A program made the translations under genes and the position numbers. Under the pieces are notes generated by a model. The model was not told the DNA's origin. It searched no databases and was given only the letters and a program-made list of their open reading frames with translations. From Oxalobacteraceae bacterium (GTDB taxonomy: Bacteria > Pseudomonadota > Gammaproteobacteria > Burkholderiales > Burkholderiaceae_D), in assembly GCA_021768485.1 (NCBI GenBank), contig JAIZVZ010000009.1, positions 1 to 64,000 on the forward strand: DNA of 64,000 bases, read 5' to 3'. Positions 45,935 through 55,191 of this stretch are shown one piece after another (position 1 is the stretch's first letter; each line of letters opens with the position of its first letter).

Positions 45935-47287
45935 ATGCAATTGCGGCAAAAAATCATTTTCCTGGCTATCACTCCCCTGGTTCTGGCTTTGGGCGCGATT
46001 GCGCTGGCCGTGCGCCATCAGGCCGCTATTCTTGCCTCGCAGCAAAGGGCAACGATTCAGCAAGCTTATCTTGACAGCAAACAGACCGAATTAAAAAACT
46101 ATGTGGCGCTGGCATCGCGCTCGATCGCCGATCTGTATGCTTCGGGCAACAGGGATCGGGCCACGCTCGAACAGGCCAAGCGCATCCTCGGTTCGCTCGA
46201 TTATGGCGACGATGGCTATTTCTTTGTCTATGATTTGAATGGCAAGAATCTGATGCATCCGCGCCAGCCCGAACTGGTCGGCAAGAATCTGTGGCAAATG
46301 AAGGATGCCGCCGGCAATCCGACCATCCAGCGCCTGATTGCGCAGGCCCGTGCCGGCGGCGGCTTCGTGCGCTATGAATGGAGCCGGCCGTCAACCGGCA
46401 AAAGCGCGCCCAAGCTCGGCTATGTGGTCGTGCTGCCGGCCTGGGGCTGGATGCTCGGCACCGGGATTTATCTCGATGATGTCGATGCGGCGCTGGCGGC
46501 GGTGGCGGCGCAGGAAGCGCAGCATATCGACAACACCATGCTGTGGATCGCCAGTATCGCGATCCTGATGGCGCTGCTGGTGGCGGCCTGCGGCCTGGCG
46601 CTCAATATCCGCGAGTCGCGGGTGGCCGACGCCAAGCTCAAGGCGCTGGCGCAGCGCGTGGTGGTCTCGCAGGAAGAAGAGCGGGCCCGCTTGTCGCGCG
46701 ACCTGCACGACGGCATCAGCCAGTGCCTGGTCTCGATCAAGCTGCAAATCGAAGCCGGCCTGATCCGGCTGGCCGGCAAGGAGATGAAAAACGGGTCGGC
46801 GGCGGCCATCTTCGAGCGCAGCACCGAGCAGCTCAATGGCGTACTGAGCGAAGTGCGGCGCATCTCGCACAATCTGCGGCCGGCCATTCTCGACGATCTG
46901 GGCCTGGCGGCGGCGCTCGAGCATCTGGCGCAGGAATTTTCGGAATGCTGCGCGATTCCGGTCTCGTTTGCGGAAGAGGGCGTCACTGATGGCTTGAGCG
47001 AAGTGGCCAATACGGTCTTGTTCCGCATCGCGCAAGAGGCCTTGACCAATATAAAGCGCCATGCCGGCGCCAGCCGCATCGAGATCACGCTGTCGGGCAC
47101 CCAGCGCCAGGTCTGCCTGCGCATTGCCGACGATGGCGCCGGCTTTGACCTCGGCGACGTCGCCCAGCACCCCAAGCGCGGCATCGGCTTGCGCAATATG
47201 AGCGAGCGGATGGAGGCGATCAACGGCCATTTGCAATTGTCGTCGACCAAGGCCGGCACCGTGGTGCTGGCCCGCGTCGCCGCCTAA
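45935..47287 (+). CDS. Cache-domain sensor histidine kinase (NarX/DegS type)
   Basis: The product is 450 residues. A first membrane helix (about 7-26) is followed by a periplasmic single Cache domain (about 30-185) with YGDDGYFFVYDLNGKNLMHP, a motif typical of sensors of small carboxylates, and then a second helix (about 195-220). HisKA_3 has the phospho-acceptor His 258 (SRDLHDGISQ), and the ATPase has DDGAGFD. Its partner is the adjacent LuxR-type regulator. With the divergent cstA, this suggests sensing of pyruvate or a similar nutrient. Confidence 0.93.
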   Translation: MQLRQKIIFLAITPLVLALGAIALAVRHQAAILASQQRATIQQAYLDSKQTELKNYVALASRSIADLYASGNRDRATLEQAKRILGSLDYGDDGYFFVYDLNGKNLMHPRQPELVGKNLWQMKDAAGNPTIQRLIAQARAGGGFVRYEWSRPSTGKSAPKLGYVVVLPAWGWMLGTGIYLDDVDAALAAVAAQEAQHIDNTMLWIASIAILMALLVAACGLALNIRESRVADAKLKALAQRVVVSQEEERARLSRDLHDGISQCLVSIKLQIEAGLIRLAGKEMKNGSAAAIFERSTEQLNGVLSEVRRISHNLRPAILDDLGLAAALEHLAQEFSECCAIPVSFAEEGVTDGLSEVANTVLFRIAQEALTNIKRHAGASRIEITLSGTQRQVCLRIADDGAGFDLGDVAQHPKRGIGLRNMSERMEAINGHLQLSSTKAGTVVLARVAA

Positions 47288-47367
47288 CGCTGAGCAGCGA
47301 CGCGGCTGTATTTGATCCTGAGTATGCAATTGAGATACTCGAACTTAAGTATTCGGACGAAAAAAAG

Positions 47368-48009
47368 ATGAGCGAGAAAATCCATATCTTACTGGTCGAC
47401 GACCATCCTCTGGTGCGCGACGGCTTGCGTGCTCGCTTGTCGGCGGTGCCGCATTTCGATGTGGTGGCGGAAGCGGCCGGCGCCATCGAGGCCCTGCAAC
47501 TGGCCGGGGAGCGGCATGTCGAGCTGGTGCTGATGGATATAAATATGCGCGGCATGAACGGCATCGAGGCGACGGCGCGCTTTACGCAAGCGTTTCCCGA
47601 GATTGCCGTGCTGGTGCTGTCGATGCACGACAAGTTCGAATACGTCACCCAGGCGATGCAGGCCGGCGCCCGCGGTTATGTGCTCAAGGACGCGCCCGGC
47701 AAGGAAATCGTGCTGGCGATCGAAGCCGTGATGGCCGGCGGCATTTATCACAGCGCTTCGCTGGCGCGGCAACTGGCGCGGCCGCTGGCGCATGATTCGC
47801 AATTGACGCTGCGCGAACACGAAGTCTTGCAGCACATCGCCGCGGGACAGTCGAACAAGCAGATTGCCGTCGCGCTGGCGCTCAGCGTGCGCACGGTCGA
47901 GACCCATCGCCTCAATATCAAGCGCAAGCTCGGCATCGATGGCCAGGCCGAATTGATCAAGTTCGCGGTCGAGCATGCGCAATTCGATGCCGTCGGCGCG
48001 CGCCGCTGA
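47368..48009 (+). CDS. NarL/FixJ-type response regulator
   Basis: The product is 213 residues. The receiver has the acidic pair DDH near 11-13, phospho-acceptor Asp 57 (LMDINM) and Lys in YVLKDAPG. The LuxR-type helix-turn-helix is at about 145-205 (LTLREHEVLQHIAAGQSNKQIA, TVETHRLNIKRKLG). It is 80 bp after its cognate sensor gene and probably controls cstA-ybdD. Confidence 0.94.
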   Translation: MSEKIHILLVDDHPLVRDGLRARLSAVPHFDVVAEAAGAIEALQLAGERHVELVLMDINMRGMNGIEATARFTQAFPEIAVLVLSMHDKFEYVTQAMQAGARGYVLKDAPGKEIVLAIEAVMAGGIYHSASLARQLARPLAHDSQLTLREHEVLQHIAAGQSNKQIAVALALSVRTVETHRLNIKRKLGIDGQAELIKFAVEHAQFDAVGARR

Positions 48010-48066
48010 GGCGGCGGACGAGCGTGGCCTCAGCGGCGATTCATTTGCTTGCGCCCGGCCCGATGT

Positions 48067-49131
48067 TCATTGCGTCGCAGCCGACGGTTTTTCATACCAG
48101 GCTTTCGAGCGGTTGACGACGCGCACCACCAGCAGCATGACCGGCACTTCGATCAAGACCCCGACCACGGTGGCCAGCGCCGCCCCCGAGTGAAAGCCGA
48201 ACAGGCTGATCGCCGCCGCCACCGCCAGCTCGAAAAAATTCGAGGCGCCGATCAGGGCCGAGGGCCCGGCCACGCAGTGCCTTTCGCCGAGCAGCCGGTT
48301 CAGCCAGTAAGCCAGGGCCGAGTTGAAAAATACCTGCAGCAGAATCGGCACCGCCAATAGCGCGATCACCAGAGGTTGCTGCAAAATCGCCTGCCCCTGG
48401 AAGGCGAACAGCAGCACCAGCGTGGCCAGCAGGGCGGCAATCGAGCACGGTCCGAGGCGCGCCATGACGGTCTCGAAAGCGGCTGCTCCGCGGCGCAGCA
48501 AGGTGCGGCGCCAGAGCTGGGCCAGGATCACGGGAATGACGATGTACAGCACGACCGAGGCCAGCAAGGTCGGCCACGGCACGGCAATGGCCGAGATGCC
48601 GAGCAAAAACGCCACCAGCGGCGCGAAGGCCAGCACCATGATGCTGTCGTTGAGCGCGACCTGCGACAGTGTAAACAGCGGGTCGCCGTTGCTGAGGCGG
48701 CTCCAGACGAAGACCATGGCCGTGCACGGGGCGGCGGCCAGCAGGATCAGGCCGGCGATATAGCTGTCGATCTCGGCGGCCGGCAGCAGCGCGGCGAACC
48801 CGTGGCGGATGAAGAGCCAGCCGAGAAACGCCATCGAAAACGGCTTGACCAGCCAGTTCACGAACAGCGTCACGCCGATGCCGCGCGCGTGCTGGCGCAC
48901 TTCGTGCACGGCGCGGAAGTCGACCTTGATCAGCATCGGCACGATCATCACCCAGATCAAAAGGCCGACCGGCAGATTGACGTGCGCAATTTCCATGCGG
49001 CCCACCGCCTGGAACAGCGAGGGCAGCAGCTGGCCGAGCGCGATGCCGGCGACGATGCAGCAAAAGACCCACAGCGTCAGGTAGCGTTCGAAGATGCTCA
49101 TGGGGGCGGCGCTGGTGGTTTTGTTCGTCAT
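48067..49131 (-). CDS. arsB: ACR3-family arsenite efflux permease
   Basis: The product is 354 residues with ten membrane segments. The conserved Cys lies in APCTAMVFVWSRLSNGDP, the ACR3 signature; WVMIVPMLIKVDF and KPFSMAFLGWLF are other family blocks. It extrudes arsenite or antimonite across the inner membrane. It lies 106 bp downstream of the arsR gene on the same strand. It is the ACR3 type, not the E. coli ArsB type, although both share the symbol. Confidence 0.93.
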   Translation of the reverse strand: MTNKTTSAAPMSIFERYLTLWVFCCIVAGIALGQLLPSLFQAVGRMEIAHVNLPVGLLIWVMIVPMLIKVDFRAVHEVRQHARGIGVTLFVNWLVKPFSMAFLGWLFIRHGFAALLPAAEIDSYIAGLILLAAAPCTAMVFVWSRLSNGDPLFTLSQVALNDSIMVLAFAPLVAFLLGISAIAVPWPTLLASVVLYIVIPVILAQLWRRTLLRRGAAAFETVMARLGPCSIAALLATLVLLFAFQGQAILQQPLVIALLAVPILLQVFFNSALAYWLNRLLGERHCVAGPSALIGASNFFELAVAAAISLFGFHSGAALATVVGVLIEVPVMLLVVRVVNRSKAWYEKPSAATQ

Positions 49132-49237
49132 ATTCTGTATTCCATCGGTGCTTGCGAGGGCGCCGGCAAGTGGGCGCGCGATCTGGTTCGGCCGGAGCCG
49201 GCCCGGCAGGCGGCGAACTGCCGATTGACTGCCGCCA

Positions 49238-49627
49238 TCATGATTTTTTCCCTGATGCCGGCGCCGCGGGCGGCGAGTGCGCTGGCGAGGGCGTCGGCGA
49301 GGGCGTTGGCGGGCAAATCGGCGCCTGGCGCAGGTCCGTGCATTCGTCGGCGCAGCATTGCGCCGTCAGGTAGGCGATCAGGTCCAGCATCAGCGGCAAA
49401 TTGGCCCGGTAACGCAGGAAGCGGCCTTCCTGCTCGACAGTGATCATGCGCGCCTGCGTCAGCGCTTTCAGGTGAAAGGACAGATTGGTGGCCGGCAGCG
49501 CGAGCGCGGACGCGATTTCGCCGGCGACCATGCCTTGCAAGCCTTTCTTGATCAGCAGGCGGTAGATGTCGAGCCGGATGCCCGAAGACAGCGATTCGAA
49601 AATCGTGGTGGCGCTGGTTTTTTCCAT
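49238..49627 (-). CDS. arsR: ArsR family metalloregulator with extended repeat tail
   Basis: The product is 129 residues. The winged helix (about 12-75) contains LALPATNLSFHLKALTQARMI. Cys 91, Cys 92 and Cys 96 (QCCADEC) near the end of the domain fit a C-terminal As(III) or Sb(III) site. After the domain comes a Pro/Ser/Thr-rich tail (PTPS, PTPS, PAHS) encoded by a 12-bp tandem array, absent from ordinary ArsR proteins. It should repress its own promoter and arsB until arsenite binds. Confidence 0.9.
   Translation of the reverse strand: MEKTSATTIFESLSSGIRLDIYRLLIKKGLQGMVAGEIASALALPATNLSFHLKALTQARMITVEQEGRFLRYRANLPLMLDLIAYLTAQCCADECTDLRQAPICPPTPSPTPSPAHSPPAAPASGKKS
49273..49332. repeat. 12-bp tandem array in the arsR 3' end
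   Basis: GCGAGGGCGT(C/T)G at 49285-49308, with related units at 49273-49284, 49309-49320 and 49321-49332. Read on the minus strand they give the Pro-Thr-Pro-Ser repeat of the ArsR tail. Confidence 0.85.
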
Positions 49628-49692
49628 GTTTTAACTATACAACAAATATTGAAATGATGCGCGGCCGGGACCGCTCGGCGTGTCGTGAGCGC

Positions 49693-50619
49693 TTATTTTT
49701 CTTGGTCCGGCACCGGCATTTGCCGCACCAGCGTCGCGCAGCGCTCTCGCAGAAAGGCCTGCAACTGGCGGATCGCCGGCGAAAACTGCTTGCGATGCGG
49801 GCAGACCATGTTCAGCGGCGTCAGCTGTCCCGGACAGTCGGGCAGCAATAGCCGCAGCCGTCCGGCGCCGACGTCGGCGCAGACATCGAGCCATGACTTA
49901 TAGGCGATGCCCTCGCCGGCCAGCGCCCAGAGGCGCACCACATCGGCATCGTTGCTGACCAAGGGGCCGCTGACGGCGATGCGGCGGCTGCCGCCGGCCA
50001 GCGGAAACAGCCATTTGTCGTACAGGCGCTTGTCGAGCAGATAGCGCAGACAGCTGTGCTCGCTCAATTGCTCCAGTGTGGCCGGCTGACCGTGGCGCGC
50101 GATGTAGTCTGGCGAGGCCACCAGCATGCGCCGGTTGTCGGGCGCCAGCGGCAGCGCCACAAAGCTGGCGTCTTCCATGTCGCCATAGCGGATGGCGACA
50201 TCGATCGGGTCGCGAAAGATGTCGCTGAGCTGGTCCGACAGGAACAGGCGCAGGTTCAGGCGCGGATGCAGGCGGCGAAACTGCGCCAGCCACGGCAGCA
50301 GGATGTTGCGTCCGAAGTCGGACGGCGCCGCCACTTGCAGCGTGCCTTTCAGCTGTTCGCTTTCCTGGCGCAGGCTGTCGCGGCCTTCACGCAGCGTTTC
50401 CAGTACTTCTTGCGCGTACGGCAGATATTCGGCGCCTTCCGGCGTCAGCCGCAGGCTGCGCGTGGAGCGCGCGAACAAACGGCTGTCGAGCTCGCGTTCG
50501 AGGCGGCCGATGGCCGCGGCCACCTGCCCCGGCAGCAGATCGACCTCGCGCGCCACGGCTGAAAAACTGCCCAGTGCGGCCGTGCGCACGAATAAAGCCA
50601 GATCGTCGAAACGGATCAT
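49693..50619 (-). CDS. LysR family transcriptional regulator
   Basis: The product is 308 residues from ATG 50619, with AGGAG six bases upstream (a GTG two codons earlier is less likely). The N-terminal helix-turn-helix (DDLALFVRTAALGSFSAVAREVDLLPGQVAAAIGRLE) and the substrate domain (LQVAAPSDFGRNILLPWL) are of the CrgA/DsdC-like subgroup. It is divergent from the nitroreductase gene and probably regulates it. The effector is unknown. Confidence 0.9.
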   Translation of the reverse strand: MIRFDDLALFVRTAALGSFSAVAREVDLLPGQVAAAIGRLERELDSRLFARSTRSLRLTPEGAEYLPYAQEVLETLREGRDSLRQESEQLKGTLQVAAPSDFGRNILLPWLAQFRRLHPRLNLRLFLSDQLSDIFRDPIDVAIRYGDMEDASFVALPLAPDNRRMLVASPDYIARHGQPATLEQLSEHSCLRYLLDKRLYDKWLFPLAGGSRRIAVSGPLVSNDADVVRLWALAGEGIAYKSWLDVCADVGAGRLRLLLPDCPGQLTPLNMVCPHRKQFSPAIRQLQAFLRERCATLVRQMPVPDQEK

Positions 50620-50706
50620 TTTCACTCCTGCAGTGAAAGTGTTAGCGGATTACAAGTGTTTTTGTATAGCATGAAGCAGGATATCATTGACTTCAAGCTA
50701 ATTGAA
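50620..50706. promoter_or_regulatory. Two dyads between lysR and the nitroreductase gene
   Basis: TTTCACT-CCTGC-AGTGAAA (50620-50638) sits at the lysR start. TTCAA-GCTAA-TTGAA (50692-50706) contains a palindromic T-N11-A, the usual LysR recognition shape, 84 bp before the nitroreductase start. Confidence 0.55.
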
Positions 50707-50789
50707 TTTAAGCAAGCATCATTCATTGAATAAAAGTCATCAAACAAGGCCTTCAGCCGCCATCAATAATTCGACAAGGAGAATAAAAG

Positions 50790-51443
50790 ATGAATATTTC
50801 CCATTTCGCGCAAACGCGTTACACGACCAAGGTCTTCGATCCGGTCCGCAAGATACCGGAAGCGACGCTGGCGCAACTGTGCACGCTGCTGCGCAACAGC
50901 CCGTCCTCGGTCAATTCGCAGCCCTGGCATTTTCTGGTGGCCTCGAGCGAAGAAGGCAAGGCGCGGGTCGCCAAGGCGACGCAAGATGCGTTCGCCTTCA
51001 ATGAGCCGAAGGTCAAGAATGCCGCGACCGTCATCGTGCTGTGCGCCCGCACCGCGATGGAACCGGCGCAGCTGGCGCACTTGCTGGAGCAGGAGCAGGC
51101 CGACGGCCGTTTTGCGAGCGAGGCCGCGAAGGCCGGGCAAGACGCCGGCCGTAACAAATTCGTCAACTTGCACCGATTCGACCACAAGGATTTGCAGCAC
51201 TGGATGGAAAAACAAGTCTATCTGGCGCTCGGCACCTTGTTGCTGGGTGCGGCCACGCTCGAAGTCGATGCCTGTCCGATGGAAGGCTTTAATGCCGCCG
51301 CGCTCGATGCCGAGTTCGGTTTGCGCGAAAAAGGCCTGACCAGCGTGGTCGTGGTCAGCCTCGGCTATCGCAGCGACGAAGACTTCAATGCCAAGCTGCC
51401 GAAATCGCGCCTGCCGGCGCAAGAGGTCTTGACGATTTTGTAA
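50790..51443 (+). CDS. nfsB: NfsB-type oxygen-insensitive NAD(P)H nitroreductase
   Basis: The product is 217 residues with AAGGAGAA before the ATG. It belongs to the nitroreductase/FMN reductase family: RYTTKVFDPVRKIPEA at the start, RNSPSSVNSQPWHFLVAS (FMN phosphate contact) and the C-terminal LGYRSDEDFNAKLPKSR. It reduces nitroaromatics, quinones or flavins by two-electron steps using FMN. It is controlled in all likelihood by the divergent LysR protein. Confidence 0.94.
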   Translation: MNISHFAQTRYTTKVFDPVRKIPEATLAQLCTLLRNSPSSVNSQPWHFLVASSEEGKARVAKATQDAFAFNEPKVKNAATVIVLCARTAMEPAQLAHLLEQEQADGRFASEAAKAGQDAGRNKFVNLHRFDHKDLQHWMEKQVYLALGTLLLGAATLEVDACPMEGFNAAALDAEFGLREKGLTSVVVVSLGYRSDEDFNAKLPKSRLPAQEVLTIL

Positions 51444-51468
51444 GCGCCGCCGACGATGCGGGCGGCGC
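51444..51468. other. Hairpin after nfsB
   Basis: GCGCCGCC (51444-51451) and GGCGGCGC (51461-51468) pair around nine bases, beginning directly after the stop. There is no T run, so terminator function is doubtful. Confidence 0.45.
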
Positions 51469-51532
51469 GCCTGTCAGGCGCCCGCCCGTCGCATGGCCGC
51501 AACGCATGCGTTGCAGAGCATTCCTTGCAACG

Positions 51533-51572
51533 CATTTTCCGCGCATTTTCCGCTCATTTTCCGCTCATTTGC
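51533..51572. repeat. 11-bp tandem repeat between nfsB and the CusF-like gene
   Basis: CATTTTCCGC(G/T) three times (51533, 51544, 51555), then a partial fourth unit. The array ends five bases from the CusF-like stop codon. Confidence 0.85.
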
Positions 51573-51576
51573 CACC

Positions 51577-51954
51577 TCACGGCCTGACTGCGGTCAGGAC
51601 AAAATCGCGCCCCTGTTTTATGAATTCGATATGGACGGTTTTGCCGACTGGCAGCTGCCCGAACAAGGCCTTGTTCTTGACGACGAACGCCATCGTCATT
51701 GCCGGCAAATGCAATTCTGGAATCGCTTCATGGGCCAGCATGGCACTGCCTTTGGCCGGATTGACGGCCTTGACGAGCGCCGTGCTCCGATGCGTGGCGT
51801 TCGGCTTGTCATCTTTTGGGGCGTCACCGGCGGCTTTCATGTCGCCGTGCTGCATGCCCGGCATAGCGTCGTGATTCATCGGTGCAGTTTGCGCTTGCAC
51901 CAGTCCTGTTGCCGACAATAGCAGGGCCAGGCAGAGAGTCGAAGTCAGTTTCAT
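51577..51954 (-). CDS. cusF: CusF-like periplasmic copper/silver-binding protein
   Basis: The product is 125 residues with a signal peptide ending at VQAQ (about 22). A Met/His-rich linker (MNHDAMPGMQHGDMKA) leads to a CusF domain with the conserved HEAIPELHLPAMTMAFVVKN block; the His and the paired Met of the MTM segment are the Cu(I)/Ag(I) ligands. It delivers metal to the CusCBA pump from the periplasm. A second copy of the same domain is fused to CusB in this cluster. Confidence 0.9.
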   Translation of the reverse strand: MKLTSTLCLALLLSATGLVQAQTAPMNHDAMPGMQHGDMKAAGDAPKDDKPNATHRSTALVKAVNPAKGSAMLAHEAIPELHLPAMTMAFVVKNKALFGQLPVGKTVHIEFIKQGRDFVLTAVRP

Positions 51955-52053
51955 TGCATAATTCCTTTATAAAAAAATATTAAATGGCGCCATGGCCGGC
52001 ACGCATGCCGGCGCTAGCGGAGTGCATATTGTTTGTCTTGCTTTTCCCCTTTT

Positions 52054-55000
52054 TTACTTTTCCAGGCCGCGGTCGAGGCGCCACTGCTTGACCAGTGCAT
52101 ACAGCGCCGGAATCACGGCCAGCGTCAGCACGGTCGATGAAATCATGCCGCCGACCATGGGGGCGGCGATCCGGCTCATCACTTCGGAACCGGTGCCACG
52201 GCTCCACAGGATCGGCAGCAGGCCGGCCATGATGGCCACCACCGTCATCATTTTGGGCCGCACGCGTTCGACCGCGCCTTCCATCACGGCCCGGTAGAGG
52301 TCGGCCGCGCTCGGCGTGCCGCCTTCGGCATGCCGCCGCTCTTTCGCCGCCTGCCAGGCATGATCGAGGTAAATCAGCATGATCACGCCGGTTTCGGCCG
52401 CCACGCCGGCCAGCGCGATGAAGCCGACTGCCACCGCCACCGACAGGTTGTAGCCGAGCAGCCACATCAGCCAGACGCCGCCGACCAGGGCGAACGGCAC
52501 CGACAGCATGACGATCAGCGTTTCGGTCAGGCGCCGGAAGTTCAGGTAGAGCAGCAGGAAAATCAGCAGCAGCGTGAGCGGCACCACGATCTTCATTTTT
52601 GCGATCGCGCGCTCCATGTATTCGAACTGGCCGCTCCAGGTCGCGTAATAGCCGGGTGGGAACTTGACCTGTGCCGCCACCGCTTTCCTGGCGTCGGCCA
52701 CATAGCCGCCGATGTCGCGGTCGCGGATATCGACGTAGATATAGGCCGAGAGCAGGGCGTTTTCGGTGCGGATGCCCGGCGTGCCTTTGGCCACGCTGAT
52801 GTTTGCCAGCTGGCCGAGCGGGATCATGCTGCCGTCGGCGCCGGCCACCAGCACCTCGCGCGCGATCTGCTGCGGGTCGCTGCGCATCTGGCGCGGATAG
52901 CGCACGGCCACGCCGAAGCGTTCGCGGCCCTCGACCGTGGTGGTGAGCATCTCGCCGCCGAGCGCGCTGGAAACGACGTCCTGCACCTCGCCGACCGTCA
53001 GGCCGTAGCGCGCCAGCTGCGCCCGGTCCGGTTCGATATTGAGATAAAAGCCGCCGGTGATGCGTTCGGCAAAAGCCGAGCTGGTGCCCGGCACCTGCCT
53101 GACCACCGCTTCGATCTGCTTGGCCAGCACTTCCATCTGCCCGAGATCCTTGCCGAAGACCTTGATGCCGACCGGCGTGCGGATGCCGGTCGAGAGCATG
53201 TCGATGCGGGCCTTGATCGGCATCGTCCAGGCGTTCGAGACGCCCGGAAATTGCAGCGCCTTGTCGAGTTCGGCAGTCAATTTGTCGATGTTCATGCCGG
53301 GCCGCCATTGTGCCTGCGGCTTGAGGTTGATGACGGTCTCGAACATTTCGGTCGGCGCCGGATCGGTGGCGCTGTTGGCGCGCCCGGCCTTGCCCCAGAC
53401 GGACGCGACTTCGGGAAAGCTCTTGATGATCTTGTCTTGCGTCTGCATCAGCTCGGCCGCCTTGGTCATGCTCATGCCCGGCAGGCTGGCCGGCATGTAC
53501 AGCAAAGTGCCTTCATTGAGTGTCGGCATGAATTCGCTGCCCAGTTGCGAGGCCGGGTAAATCGAGGCCAGCAAGATGGCCGCGGCGATCGCGATCGTCA
53601 GCTTTTTCCAGCGCATGACGGCCTCGATCACGGGCCGGTACAGCCAGATCAGCAGGCGGTTGACTGGATTTTTCGCCTCCGGCATGATCTTGCCGCGCAC
53701 GAAAAGAAGCATCAGGACCGGCACCAGTGTCAGCGACAGCAGCGCCGCGCTGGCCATGGCAAAGGTCTTGGTATAGGCCAGCGGCGAGAACAGCCGGCCT
53801 TCCTGCGACTCGAGGGTGAACACCGGCAGGAAGGAGACGGTGATGATCAGCAGCGAGAAAAACAGCGACGGGCCGACTTCCTGGCAGGCGGCGATCAGGG
53901 CCGAGAGCCGCGACTGGCCGTCGCCCAGGCGCTCGAGATGCTTGTGGGCGTTTTCTATCATGACGATGGCGGCATCGATCATGGCGCCGATGGCGATCGC
54001 AATCCCGCCCAGGCTCATCAGATTGGAACTCATGCCCAGCGCATGCATGACGATGAAAGCCATCAGAATTCCGACCGGCAGCATGAGGATGGCCACCAGC
54101 GCGCTGCGCGCATGCAGCAGAAACACCATGCAGACCAGGGCGACGATGGCGCTTTCCTCGAACAGCGTGCTTTTCAGGGTGCCGATGGCGCGCTCGATCA
54201 GCTGCGAGCGGTCATACACCGCTTCGAGCGTGACGCCGGCGGGCAGGCCGGCGCCGATTTCCGCGATCTTGTCCTTGATGTTGGCGATCACTTCGAGCGC
54301 GTTCTGGCCGTAGCGCGACATGACGATGCCGGACACCACTTCGCCTTCGCCGTTCAGCTCGCTCAGGCCGCGCCGTTCGTCGGGCGCCAGTTCGACGCGG
54401 GCGATATCGCGCACCAGCACCGGCGTTCCCTTGTCGCTCTTGACGACCAGGTTGGCGAGGTCGCCGGCGCCGCGCAGATAGCCTTTGCTGCGCACCATGT
54501 ACTCGGTTTCGGCCATTTCGATCACGCGGCCGCCGACGTCGCGGTTGGAGTCGCGGATCACTTGCGTGAGCTTGCTCAGGGGGATGCCGTAGGCGCGCAG
54601 CTTGAGCGGATCGACCGTCACCTGATAGGTTTGCACGAAGCCGCCGATCGAGGCCACTTCGGCCACGCCATGCGCCTTGCTCAGCTGATAGCGCAAATAC
54701 CAGTCCTGCAGCGTGCGCAGTTCGGCCAGCGAGCGGTTCTTGGCCAGCACCACGTATTGATAGACCCAGCCGACGCCGGTGGCGTCCGGCCCGATCTGCG
54801 GCGTGACGCCGCGCGGCAGGCGGCCGGCAGCCGAGTTCAGGTATTCGAGCACGCGCGACCTGGCCCAGTAAATGTCGGTATTGTCGTCGAAAATGACATA
54901 CACGAAGGAGGCGCCGAAAAACGAAAAGCCGCGCACCACTTTCGACTTCGGCACCGACAGCATGGCGCTGGTGAGCGGATAGGTGACCTGGTCTTCGACC

Positions 55001-55179
55001 ACTTGCGGCGCCTGTCCCGGGTATTCGGTGTAGACGATCACTTGCACGTCCGAGAGGTCGGGCAGGGCATCGATCGGCATCTTGAACACGGCGTACATGC
55101 CGCCGAGGACGACCAGCAGCGTGGCCAGCAGCACCAGGAAGACATTCTTGGCCGACCATTCGATGATTTTATTTAGCAT
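52054..55179 (-). CDS. cusA: Heavy-metal efflux RND pump CusA
   Basis: The product is 1041 residues, normal for the HME-RND family, with 12 membrane segments and two large periplasmic loops. MPIDALPDLSDVQVIVYTEYPGQ at the start, and IAIGAMIDAAIVMIENAHKHLE in the fourth-helix region with the proton-relay acids, are diagnostic. It exports Cu(I) or Ag(I) from periplasm or cytosol through CusC, driven by protons. It lies 12 bp after cusB in the same operon. Confidence 0.95.
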   Translation of the reverse strand: MLNKIIEWSAKNVFLVLLATLLVVLGGMYAVFKMPIDALPDLSDVQVIVYTEYPGQAPQVVEDQVTYPLTSAMLSVPKSKVVRGFSFFGASFVYVIFDDNTDIYWARSRVLEYLNSAAGRLPRGVTPQIGPDATGVGWVYQYVVLAKNRSLAELRTLQDWYLRYQLSKAHGVAEVASIGGFVQTYQVTVDPLKLRAYGIPLSKLTQVIRDSNRDVGGRVIEMAETEYMVRSKGYLRGAGDLANLVVKSDKGTPVLVRDIARVELAPDERRGLSELNGEGEVVSGIVMSRYGQNALEVIANIKDKIAEIGAGLPAGVTLEAVYDRSQLIERAIGTLKSTLFEESAIVALVCMVFLLHARSALVAILMLPVGILMAFIVMHALGMSSNLMSLGGIAIAIGAMIDAAIVMIENAHKHLERLGDGQSRLSALIAACQEVGPSLFFSLLIITVSFLPVFTLESQEGRLFSPLAYTKTFAMASAALLSLTLVPVLMLLFVRGKIMPEAKNPVNRLLIWLYRPVIEAVMRWKKLTIAIAAAILLASIYPASQLGSEFMPTLNEGTLLYMPASLPGMSMTKAAELMQTQDKIIKSFPEVASVWGKAGRANSATDPAPTEMFETVINLKPQAQWRPGMNIDKLTAELDKALQFPGVSNAWTMPIKARIDMLSTGIRTPVGIKVFGKDLGQMEVLAKQIEAVVRQVPGTSSAFAERITGGFYLNIEPDRAQLARYGLTVGEVQDVVSSALGGEMLTTTVEGRERFGVAVRYPRQMRSDPQQIAREVLVAGADGSMIPLGQLANISVAKGTPGIRTENALLSAYIYVDIRDRDIGGYVADARKAVAAQVKFPPGYYATWSGQFEYMERAIAKMKIVVPLTLLLIFLLLYLNFRRLTETLIVMLSVPFALVGGVWLMWLLGYNLSVAVAVGFIALAGVAAETGVIMLIYLDHAWQAAKERRHAEGGTPSAADLYRAVMEGAVERVRPKMMTVVAIMAGLLPILWSRGTGSEVMSRIAAPMVGGMISSTVLTLAVIPALYALVKQWRLDRGLEK

Positions 55180-55191
55180 GGTGGCGTTCCG

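Noticed and set aside
52330-55176. 948-codon open frame on the plus strand opposite cusA
   Set aside because: It mirrors the high-GC codon pattern of cusA; its Asp/His/Arg-rich product matches no family, and cusA is unambiguous.
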